DNA from: Nemertoderma westbladi
Lineage: Eukaryota > Xenacoelomorpha > Nemertodermatida > Nemertodermatidae
DNA: 52,001 bases
NCBI GenBank assembly: GCA_032718475.1
Contig: JAUCBJ010007100.1
Location: forward strand, 1-52,001
Direction: 5' to 3'
In this document: positions 22,701 through 32,399 of the stretch, one piece after another
Layout: the number at the start of each line of letters is the position of its first letter
Position numbering within the stretch: position 1 is the stretch's first letter
Position numbers and translations under genes: made by a program
Notes under the pieces: model-generated
Databases searched by the model: none
Told to the model about the DNA's origin: nothing
Seen by the model: the letters and a program-made list of their open reading frames with translations, nothing else

Positions 22701-24160
22701 TCTACTCACTGCGTGGTGGCCCGTAGGTTCTACTCACTGCGTGGTGGCCCGTAGGTTCTACTCACTGCGTGGCGGCCCGTAGGTTCTACTCACTGCGTGG
22801 TGGCCCGTAGGTTTTACTCACTGAGTGGTGGCCCGTAGGTTCTACTCACTGCGTGGTGGCCCGTAGGTTCTACTCACTGCGTGGTGTCCCGTAGGTTCTA
22901 CTCACTGCGTGGTGGCCCGTAGGTTCTACTCACTGCGCGGTGGCCCGTAGGTTTTACTCACTGAGTGGTGGCCCGTAGGTTCTACTCACTGCGTGGTGGC
23001 CCGTAGGTTCTACTCACTGCGTGGTGTCCCGTAGGTTCTACTCACTGCGTGGTGGCCCGTAGGTTCTACTCACTGCGTGGTGGCCCGTAGGTTTTACTCA
23101 CTGAGTGGTGGCCCGTAGGTTCTACTCACTGCGTGGTGGCCCGTAGGTTCTACTCACTGCGTGGTGTCCCGTAGGTTCTACTCACTGCGTGGTGGCCCGT
23201 AGGTTCTACTCACTGCGTGGTGGCCCGTAGGTTCTACTCATTGCGTTGTGGCCCGTAGGTTTTACTCACTGAGTGGTGGCCCGTAGGTTCTACTCACTGC
23301 GTGGTGGCCCGTAGGTTCTACTCACTGCGTGGTGTCCCGTAGGTTCTACTCACTGCGTGGTGGCCCGTAGGTTCTACTCACTGCGCGGTGGCCCGTATGT
23401 TCTACTCACTGCGTGGTGGCCCGTAGGTTCTACTCACTGCGTGGTGGCACGTGGGTTCTACTCACTGCGTGGCGGCCCGTAGGTTCTACCCACTGCGTGG
23501 TGGCCCGTAGGTTCTACTCACTGCGTGTTGGCCCGTAGGTTCTACTCACTGCGTGGTGGCCCGTAGGTTCTACTCACTGCGTGGTGGCCCGCAGGTTCTA
23601 CTCACTGCGTGGTGGCCCGTAGGTTCTACTCACTGCGTGGCGGCCCGTAGGTTCTACTCACTGCGTGGTGGCCCGTAGGTTCTACTCACTGCGTGGTGGC
23701 CCGTAGGTTCTACTCACTGCGTGGCGGCCCGTAGGTTCTACTCACTGCGTGGTGGCCCGTAGGTTCTACTCACTGCCTGGTGGCCCGTAGGTTCTACTCA
23801 CTGCGTGGTGGCCCGTAGGTTCTACTCACTGCGTGGCGGCCCGTAGGTTCTACTCACTGCGTGGTGGCCCGTAGGTTCTACTCACTGCGCGGTGGCCCGT
23901 AGGTTCTACTTACTGCGTGGTGGCGCGTAGGTTCTACACACTGCCTGGTGGCCCGTAGGTTCTACTCACTGCGTGGTGGCGCGTAGGTTCTGGTTGGTGG
24001 TTCCGGTGAATCTTCCTCGTACATCTGCCGTTGTAATCTCTCCCTTTCACCGTACGAATCATCTTCGTACCTAAACCTTTGTCTCTCTCGCTCCCCGGAC
24101 ACCGGATTACCTCGGCCTCGAGAAACTTTACGAACAGTTGTTGAATCGGGATTATTCCTT
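19771..24160 (-). CDS. Unidentified gene, two exons seen (partial)
   Basis: Two minus-strand exons fit together. Exon A, 24160-23970, follows the acceptor TATCTTTCAG, reads RNNPDSTTVRKVSRGRGNP and then arginine/glutamate-rich sequence (ERERQRFRYEDDSYG, ERLQRQMYEEDSPEP), and ends at the donor A|GTGAGT. Exon B, 19930-19771, follows TTTATTTAACAG, reads SNPDEKRRRPENGPIEVK, then acidic MSEDEEDILNKMLEES, and ends at AAA|GTAAGT. Exon A ends with one base of a codon and exon B supplies the other two, so the frame is kept without stops. The charged composition suggests a disordered nuclear protein, but I do not recognise the family. The gene continues on both sides; 36096-36193 is a phase-compatible upstream candidate. 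The intron is almost wholly minisatellite. Confidence 0.7.
20058..23989 (-). repeat. 28-bp intronic minisatellite, about 140 copies
   Basis: Units are GTAGGTTCTACTCACTGCGT plus GGTGGCCC on the plus strand. On the gene strand each unit reads GCAGTGAGTAGAACC, so nearly every copy repeats the 5' splice site (GTGAGT) of the host intron. The unit nearest exon A contains the last 20 bases of that exon. Variants (GCCTGGTGG, GCGTTGTGG, GTCTGGTGG, TTTTACT) recur in blocks, indicating segmental duplication within the array. Confidence 0.95.
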
Positions 24161-24217
24161 CTGAAAGATAATAATATATTTAATTAATACGAATTATATT
24201 AAAACGAACTTAACTAC

Positions 24218-24662
24218 CTAATAGGTAGTTAAAAAGGGGTTTAAAAAGTTAGTTGAAAAGTTGTTCTCTTTAGCGATTTGAGTTTTGTCTGAGGTCCGAG
24301 ATTTATGTTTTCTAACTGCTGAATATTCATCATGAAGTGCTTTTAGTTTAGCTACAGCGTTTGGCTTTTGTGTTGTTGGCACATTTGCCTTATATAACAG
24401 AATCACTTCATTTATTGTATTAGAGTATCCTACAGGTTTAGTCAGTTTGTTTACTCGAAGATCATAAAATAGTCGACGAAGGACTTGTCCTATAGTAGGA
24501 AGCTGCCAAGGGCTTTCTTCAGACAGAGAAACAGTAGGCTGACCAATGATCCATATTGCAGTAGATGAACGAGTTTTGTGCAATTCTGTGGTAATAGTAG
24601 CCATGTTTGTTAATATATAATTTGATGCAATGTAGGTAGGACCTATCGGATATAATAATCGG
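24218..24662 (-). other. Unrelated reading frame fused to LINE 3' end
   Basis: The frame 24880-24218 starts as the LINE C-terminus but changes near 24663 to sequence unlike any LINE tail: TELHKTRSSTAIWIIG, SPWQLPTIGQVLRRLFYDLR, NEVILLYKANVPT, AVAKLKALHDEYSAVRKHKS. The VLRRLFYDLR, (A)xVPT and KLxxLHDEYxxxxKxKSR pattern reminds me of uncharacterised repeat-associated proteins of invertebrate genomes, recalled without a search. It ends at a stop at 24218. It may be a second mobile element's gene into which the LINE jumped, or an exon captured beside it. Confidence 0.45.
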
Positions 24663-25768
24663 ACCTTAAGTTTCCGATTCATTCTCGGTGACTTCCAAAT
24701 CCTGGAAAGCCTATTCAAGGCTGCCCATGCCTTTCCCTTACGTATTCGAAGGTCCTCACCTGACTTCCGGATCCATGATCCCAGGTAACAGAAGTCGTCC
24801 ACATGCTCAAGCATACCATCCTTTGAGCTTATGCTCATCCGATCAGAGACTTGCTGAGGACTTTCAAAGTTAACTGTCAAAATTTTGGTCTTTCTGGAGT
24901 TAATAAAAAGACCAACACTAGAAGCAGCATGTTCTAATGAGCTGAGGAGCCGTTGGTCTCCCTCTAATGATTCTGAGAGTACTTATTTGTTTTCATTTCT
25001 TGTGGGAGCTTTAAATACTCAGGTATTTTAAAGACCGCAGGGGGAACACCATCTACTCCACTGGCACGATTGGTCTTAATGCTCTTTGCAGCAGCCTTCA
25101 CTTCTGCAAAGGAGATATCGCCAATGGGAATATCTGGGAGTACAGACTCAGACACTTTTACTTCTATAAAGTTATCAGGCAATACCCTGTCATTATTGAG
25201 GAGCTTTTCAAAGTGGGCTTTCCAACCATTGAGGCGATCGGCTGGTGATTCAGCCTTAACCTTGGTGGTTGGTTGGCTTTTCTGCCCAGTAAGCAAATTG
25301 ATCGATTTCCATGCCTGGGATGATTGCCTGCTGTCGTCAGCATCATTGATGGCATCAACCTGTTGGTTTATTAGCTCCTGTAGATTATCAGAGTACTGCC
25401 TGTTCAGGGACCTAGATGCAGCCTTAACTGCATTCTTGGCCGCTGTAGTCTGTTTGAGTCGGGACTCTTTCTGCGCCTTATGAAGGTCATTTCGGCATTT
25501 CTGAATTTTGTTGTCAGTCCAGGGGGCCCTTTTCCTGTTTCGAGGGTATACAGTAACTGTTTCTGCAGCTGCTAACTTAACTGCTTCTGTAAAGGCAGTA
25601 TAGCCCTCACAGTGACCTGCCGCCTCAGAGGCAAGAGCTTCATACCTGTTGCTCAGATGTAGTGTGAAGCTGGATCTCACACTTGGCTGTTGCAACAGAG
25701 AGGACCAGTCATGCCGCGGCAAGGCAGATTTCGTTGTTCTGCTAGCACGCAGACTAAGTCTTACCTTG
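24663..25768 (-). mobile_element. RTE-like LINE, linker and RT remnant
   Basis: Reading down the minus strand, 25768-24990 gives the region between endonuclease and RT (SLRASRTTKSALPRHDW; KAQKESRLKQTTAAKNA; AWKSINLLTGQKSQP; NGWKAHFEKLLNN) and the RT entry NRASGVDGVPPAVFK. It then breaks and resumes near 24970 with the late RT signature (LEHAASSVGLFINSRKTK, then DFCYLGSWIRKSGEDLRIRK). The catalytic palm, including the YxDD motif, is missing, so an internal deletion has removed the active site. This half joins the endonuclease at 26181 once the insert at 25769-26180 is discounted. Confidence 0.85.
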
Positions 25769-26180
25769 AAAACATTCAGTCCGCGGCAAGCCGATTTTAG
25801 GGCATTCATTGTAATATAGGAAATATAGGTTTTCTTTTTGGAGTTATTACAGCCCTGGTGACTAACTGAGAAAACAAAACAGGTTCTTTTTTATCCTAGA
25901 CCAGTACTACATGACCGCTGTGGTGTAGTTGGTTGCGGTTTTTTGTAGTTACTTCAGTACTTACCTAGGCCTATTTTTGTATTTTTTTATTGTAACATGT
26001 AAGTAAATATAAGCAACTGTATGTAGTCGGTGTGGTTTCTGTCCGTTTTGTTTGATTTATATCCTGAAGATGGCCCTAGTGGCAGAAATTAATTGATAAT
26101 AAAGAACCTGTTTTGTTTTCTCAGTTAGTCACCAGGGCTGTAATAACTCCAAAAAGAAAACCTATATTTCCTATACTGTA
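25769..26180. mobile_element. Fold-back insert with 14-bp target duplication
   Basis: TAAGTCTTACCTTG stands at 25755-25768 and again at 26181-26194, and the LINE frame is continuous when one copy plus the insert is skipped. Inside, 25815-25889 is the reverse complement of 26101-26175 (outer TATAGGAAATATAGG). About 46 bp outside the left arm but inside the duplication has no partner on the right. The centre has TGGTGTAGTTGG (25921-25932), which fits the pol III A-box consensus, and CTGAAGA...GAAA (26064-26088). A 14-bp duplication suggests LINE-type target-primed insertion rather than cut-and-paste. Confidence 0.75.
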
Positions 26181-27084
26181 TAAGTCTTACCTTGGCCACA
26201 ATAAGGCGGTGATCACTGGAGAAGGGTCGAAGTGTAAATGCATTACAGTCTTGTATAGAGCTCCTGTATTTCCTACGAAACAGAATATGGTCTATCTGGG
26301 ACTTGTGACCACAGGGTCCACTATGAGTCCATAGCTTTCCAGTTCGCTTCTTGAACTGGGTTCCAGCCGAAAACAATCCATTTCCAGAGATAAAATCCTG
26401 AAGATGGACAGAATTTCGGTTAACACTATTGCTATAGACCCAGGGCGATGTAGGTGATTGATGCAGACTTGCATTAAAGTCTCCCAGGAATGTTAAGAAT
26501 GCATGCTGATCCACTCCATCAGTAGCTGCTTGTAGATTGTGGTAGAAATTTTCCACCTCCTCTACAGGGGCAACACTAGTTGGAGAGTAGCACACAATCA
26601 GAACCACCTTAGGAAACTTCTTAGCCAGTCTTCCAGAACATGAGAAGTGGCAACGGATGATGCAGTTAGAGATTTGGTCTATTTTGTCCAATGCTGCATG
26701 TGCAGTTGGATTCATCAATAGACCATTTCCACCATTGCCACTATCATCTGCTGACGCGAGGGCGAGTCGCCAACCGCCCCCCATGTCCTTAATCAGAACC
26801 TCATCAGTCTGTCCAGTCTGCATTCGGTGCTCTTGAACACCCACTGCCCTAAGAGAAAGCTTATCTGCCAAGGCAGTCAGCTCACCTTGTCGCATTGGGG
26901 ACCCGAGTGTTAGGGTGTTTACTGAGGCTAGTCTAGTGACTTGCCTCAGATTCACCAATGGCTTTGTTGGTCGGGGTGGAACATGAGAGTAGCCTCCAAC
27001 TCCAGAATCCCTCTCCCCATCACAATCTGGCCTCCCTGGTGACCCAGGGTTTGGGCCAGAAAGGTCATCAGGAAAGGGACTCAA
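26181..27084 (-). mobile_element. RTE-like LINE, AP-type endonuclease domain
   Basis: The minus frame encodes an exonuclease-endonuclease-phosphatase domain that nicks target DNA for retrotransposition. Visible family features in order: LASVNTLTLG, VGVQEHRM (catalytic Glu region), GGNGLLM, VVLIVCYSPTSV, FLTFLGDFNAS, QIDHILFRRKY and the terminal SSDHRLIVAKVRL. About 45 residues of proline-rich leader precede the domain. The frame is uninterrupted, which suggests fairly recent insertion, but the RT half is deleted. The 5' part of the element may extend to about 27420, where short non-coding sequence occurs. Confidence 0.88.
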
Positions 27085-27199
27085 AGAATTGTTGGCTGCT
27101 CTCTCTCCAGTAGGGGATGAGACAGGCAGCGGGTCAGGAGTTAACTGACGCCTGTGAGGCCGATTGTGTCCGGTAATTCCACTGGCCTCTAGTGGCCGG

Positions 27200-29260
27200 A
27201 CCTCGCATTGCTAATGTAATCCATTGTGGGGGTTGGGTGTGCTTTTTTGCCGAGTCAGCTCTCGGGGCAAGTACCACACCCTGGTTTGCCATTCCACAGG
27301 GTGGTTGTCGCAATGGAGTCAGATATGAGGCGCATCACCCATATCTACTCTGGGGTAAATTGCAGTGTACTATAACATACACCGGTACAACAGACATTGT
27401 GGCCCCGTTGTGACAACAAAGTCACAATTGCAACACAGTCACTGTATCTAGCTAAGATATTTTGAAATTACCAATTAACTAAAAATGGCCGATTCAATGA
27501 AGAAGACCTCAATGTCAATTTTGACTCTTCTTTCCGTAATACAAAGTATTTTTTTACATTTTTTTTTATTTTTTTTACAAAGTATTTTTGGTCTCATTCA
27601 AACCGCAATGGCCGATTTAGTGGGGGTAGATGTGGTTATCAAAGTCTTACAACCATTTTTACCAATTCACCAAGTCTTTCTAAGTCTACAAGTGTTCAGC
27701 GGTTCGCGGTAAAAATTGCAAATCGAAAATGCCTTTGGGGGGTGGTTCAACGTCAAAATTTTGGTATGGTATAATGATAAAATATTGTTATTTTTGCATT
27801 TGACACAAAATGGGAGGGTATGCCAAAACAAATTCCAACTTTTTTTTTCCTCTATGGAAAGTGACCCACTCTACTACCTATGCCAAACTATAGTAAAATA
27901 ATACTGATAATTATTGCTTGGAATAATTATTAGTTTTTTCTCGATATATTCTGCAAGATATGTTGGTTGGTCCAACTGCGCACCAGAAAAAGGTTATACA
28001 TTCAATGATTGTATGAAATGTGCAGTACAGGTCTGGAGCCCCCATCCAGCAGAACTGTAGTCCTAAACCTACATAAAAGGTATCATTATACTAGGGCTAG
28101 TATACTATTATTATTATAAGAGTTCGCTTATGGCTCACAATTGTGACTCGCCCCACCACAGTAACCCCCCCCCCCCCCCCCTCGTCAAAGAATTCCAGGA
28201 ATTTGATCAAAGACATTAAGGCACTCATTGAGTACAATACTGTTAGTTCTGCTGCCTCACTGTTCCCGAACTAATAACAAATTTCCTGTTCCATAGTTAT
28301 TTCCTTATATTAACTCATTGCTGGAATAATGGCAAGAATAAACGTAGCTGGGGTTCAATATGTGTTGAGTAAGAAATCGTTGGGCGCGCATCAACGACAG
28401 ATCAATCGATATCGCAACAGGCCTCCGTTTGTCTCATCCGGAGGCATCTGTTCGCAACCAATAGCTGGAACTGCGGGAGCACGGAATATGCCGCCGGTGA
28501 TTGTCGGAGTAGTAAACTTGGGTATCCCACGGTGCGCGTTGCTTTAATCTACGTACCTACCGTTAGGAAGCTCAAAGCGGTGGGATAATCGACACTAATC
28601 GACTTATACTAAATGAGAGAATCACAGAAATGGATACGTTTATACGGCGATATTCTTACAAAGTGGTTTTTAATTAAAACTGCGCTTTATTTTAATGGAG
28701 GATCTATCTCAGCAGGAATTTGAATTTAAGAGTTTGAAATGACAATAAATTGCTAACGTGATCGAAATATCGTTCATAGTTAAGTACTGTAGTCTGGCAG
28801 TATTATCGAATATTATACACAATTATGGTGCAAGTGTGACATGTGAGTTGGAGTATACACATTACGTATGAATAACAGTTGTCTACAAATGAGGACTGCG
28901 CCCGCCGTTACTAAACACATTCAAGATTCACTAGCTATCTATGATGATAATAAACCAGGTCAAACACGCTTTGATTTGTCTCTCTATACAGTATATGTAA
29001 GCTTCAAAATTAGTAGGCATTAACAAATTGGTATGATTTATTTGAAGACCGTTAGGGCTTGTTGCTGTCAAAAAACGTATGTTTGTTTGTCTGGATGTTT
29101 GTGCACTTTGATAATTGGTTTGAAATGTTTTTGGTAAGGGCTGATTTCACCGGTGCCTGTCTTCCGAAATATGGATTATGATATATTGGTATGATATACA
29201 GTTCACCAAACTGTACAATCACATACTTTCAAAAAAAAATGTTCGATGATTGGTTCTCGA
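27200..29260. other. No supportable gene; repeat traces
   Basis: About 27590-27625 resembles the AACCGCAATGACCGATTTAG repeat at 6.2-6.5 kb. A C-run lies at about 28146-28162. A 72-codon plus frame at 28329-28547 (MARINVAGVQYVLSKKSLG...) starts at a reasonable ATG and is less AT-rich than its surroundings, but has no family match I recognise; I would not call it a gene. Confidence 0.4.
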
Positions 29261-29269
29261 GATATCATA

Positions 29270-29510
29270 AAATTACATTTAATTGCTTTAATCGCAGGAC
29301 ATTGCTTTAGCCGTGAGGACCTGCCAGTGCATAATCTTGTGCTTTGGCAGCCTCATGGAGTGAATAAGCATGGTGGACAGCCCCCCATGACTTTCTTTCG
29401 TGAGACGCATCTTAAAGGACACTGGCCTTGAAGATGCGGACGATCTAGCAAATTTCATGGGTGATAGGGAGTTGTGGCGGCGCAATTTTGTCGACAAGCC
29501 CGCACAGCAT
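29270..29510 (+). mobile_element. LINE 3'-end fragment
   Basis: Reads GHCFSREDLPVHNLVLWQPH, SMVD or HGGQPPMTFF, LKDTGLEDADDLANF and MGDRELWRRNFVDKPAQHS across frames, with at least one frameshift. It is homologous to 15795-15985 and matches the end of an RTE-like LINE protein. Confidence 0.75.
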
Positions 29511-29738
29511 TCTTAAAAATGCAGCTGCAATGCAGCATGCCGATCCTAGTAGTAGTAGTAACATTTAATTAGAAGACCGGTAGTGTTTCCTTGTTGAGAG
29601 GTCGTGTATTATCTGTCGAATATCTATGTCTTAAGGGCTGACGGTCTTCTTATAGCCAGCTTGCTGGCTTTCTAGTATTATAAAAACCGCCACTAATTGA
29701 TTAATTAGTATTATTATACTTTGGTATTATTGCTTTAA

Positions 29739-31293
29739 CCCTATTAGTACCGGGCTATAAAATGTTGTACAAATACCGGGGGGGGGGGGGGGGGGGGGTC
29801 ATATTGACCCCCCCCCCCCCCTTCTAAAATCTACAAATATTTACGAAAACGTCTTATTTTTTGTTTGTACGTAGGTATCACTAGTCTGGATCCGACCGAA
29901 AAAAAATTTTTCGAAAAAATGTACTGGGGTGGTTATATTGCAGCACCAAAATTACAAGTAGTGCACAATTTTCACAAAATTTGAAAGTTACATTTTCGGC
30001 TAATTATTTTTCAATACAGGTTTTCTGGGGTGCAAAATACATTGGAAAATATTAAAAAATGATATGATTACTATAAATGGCTGTTTAGTTCTCTCTGCGT
30101 AGGAAAAAAATGAAAAAAACAAGTAACCAGCACTTTTCAGTTAGAACACAAAATTTTTAATTCATTTATACGATGCTATAAATTCAAATTTTCAGGTTTT
30201 CGAGGGCGCTGATTCTAATGGAATACATTTCCAATATGCCAGATCATTGGTACGTGTATTTTTCGGCGTAATTTGGCAAATTTTGGTGCTAGCACCAAAT
30301 TTCGTACCCATCACCAAAAAGTACAAGTTTGCTATGTCCAGTGCTGTTTTTATTGACTCCATCGGATTCAGGACCCTCATAAACCCGTATAACGCAAGAA
30401 ACAAGGTGATACTATCTACTTATCAATTTGCATATTTACTAAAATTTGGTGCTGGCACAACAATTTTCACCCACCGGCGAAAAATACAAGTTTGAGAACT
30501 CTTATGAAATTTTTACTGATTCCATTGAATTCAGAACCATCACAAACCCGTATAACGCAAGAAACAAGCTGACACAATCAATTGATATATTTGATGGTTT
30601 TCAAAATTTGGTGCTAGCACCACATTTTGCACCCACATCCGAAAAATACAAGTTTGAGATGTCTAGTTCGATAATTATATTTTCCATTGAATTCAGAACA
30701 GCCATAAACCTCTAAAACGCAAGAAATAAATTGTCACAAGCAATTTTATCTATTGAATGGATTTTCAAAATTTCGTGCTAGCACCAAAATTTGCACACAG
30801 CACCGAAAAATACAAGTTTGATACGCTTGGTGCAACTCGTATATATTTCATCGAATCCAGAAACCCAAAAAACCCCATTTGCTTAAAAAACAAGTTTCAA
30901 ACGTTCAATTTACAAAATTGACTTATTTCAAAATTTGGTGCTGGCACCACCGAAAAAAACAAGTTTGAAATTTCTAAATCAATTTATATGAATTCCATCA
31001 AATTTCTAAAACCAAAAAAGCGGTGTAAATAAAAAATAGAGATGTTACAATTCATATTTAATGAAATGTAATTTTCAAAAAACGTCTCAAAAAAAGTGCC
31101 AAAAGTAGGGTATGGTGCTATAACTCGAAAAGTACCCAATATTTTTGAAAACGGTCTTCACTACTAGGAAGACAAAAGATTTTTAGGAAAAGTCATAAAA
31201 TTTCAGATTCCCAACTGCGTTTGTTTCAGAATTATAATAAAAAAAACCACGGGGGGGGGGTCATATTGACCCCCTCCCCCGGGTTTAATAGGG
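29739..31293. mobile_element. piggyBac-like MITE, TTAA ends
   Basis: TTAA at 29735-29738 and 31294-31297 brackets a 1555-bp element whose ends are inverted repeats starting CCCTATTA. TTAA target duplications with CCC(T) ends are the signature of the piggyBac superfamily. Inside each end a G-run, GGTCATATTGACC and a C-run form a palindrome. The interior is a degenerate tandem repeat of roughly 160-165 bp, marked by TTTGGTGCTAGCACCAAA-type palindromes near 30283, 30448, 30607, 30772 and 30934. No transposase. The open frames at 30247-30715 are repeat translations, not genes. Confidence 0.85.
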
Positions 31294-31379
31294 TTAAGTG
31301 TACATATTTTGGTGTATGGTTACATTTTATGGTGTATATTTATTGAATATATTATATATACCCATACTGTAATGACTAT

Positions 31380-31920
31380 TTCATGTATTGATTGGGGAAA
31401 TTCCAGGGTCATGATTGCAAAATTTGATGGGAATCCAAAGACAGCATTAATATGTTGCTACAGTCCAACTGATGCATCAGAGCCAGTCGATTCAATATAA
31501 CGGTATACAATAAAAGCCCACAAGGAACCAGCCAAGATGCTTATTCTCCAGATACCCTAACGAAAACAGTATATGCCATGGCAAGACTGGTCACTTGATT
31601 GGGAGGTTACTTGTAAGAGAGAAGATCTCAAGATAGCCTACAAAGCAAAAACTAAACAACCAACAACCAAAAACATCAACAAGGTTGAGAAAACGAAGGA
31701 AGATTTTAAATTGACTGCTCACATACAGCAACAATCAACACTTATCTGGCAAACTGTTAATGTGGTACCTGGTCGGAAAAGTTGTGCTAAGGAGCGCCTA
31801 AAAGTGATAGTCCTGAAGAAGGTGTTGGGAAATGGAAACATCACTTCAGCAACTTGCTTGGACAGTGTCCTTTAAGATGCGTCTCAAGAAAGTCATGGGC
31901 TGTCCACCATGCTTGTAGCA
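31380..31920 (+). mobile_element. Decayed LINE fragment
   Basis: An endonuclease piece (NSRVMIAKFDGNPKTALICC, YSPTDASEP) is followed by a linker piece (KVEKTKEDFKLTAHIQQQST, LIWQTVNVVPGRKS), with stops and frame changes. Near 31866-31915 it ends in sequence matching the reverse complement of the LINE tail (ATGGGCTGTCCACCATGCTT). An internally rearranged RTE-like copy. Confidence 0.7.
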
Positions 31921-32399
31921 ATAACCTGCAACCCAGTCTAGTACTTGGTCGCGCAACTTAGAAGTCGTAGCGCTGTATTTACAGTAGTATTCGCATATGG
32001 TCAATGTTATTTTATGGGCTAGGCAGGTCTGAAAACAACATTATTTTTACAACTATTTAACATGCATCTCATCAGTCCCCATTAACAATTAATTTATCTT
32101 TTTATAAACCGTTTGTACGCTTTACTAAGGACAGAAGATGTAATTCCTTGTTTGTGTGGCGTTGGATAAATCGTACTTGTTTTATTTGAATGGCAAAAAG
32201 GGCGTGGTTTACTCAGTTAATTTTATAACAGTTTAGGCGATGTTGCCAATTTAACGCCAATCCCTGAATACAAGTGGCTATCGGTATATGGTAAATAGAT
32301 ATATTGTCGTCACCAAGGTTGCGTTTGGAGTTAAAAGCGATAATAAGGCTGCTATATGCAATGCATGTAGCATAAATATTTTCTACGAGACTTTGAATG

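Noticed and set aside
20058-23989. CRISPR-like array
   Set aside because: The repeats are directly abutting 28-bp units without unique spacers, and the context is a eukaryotic intron.
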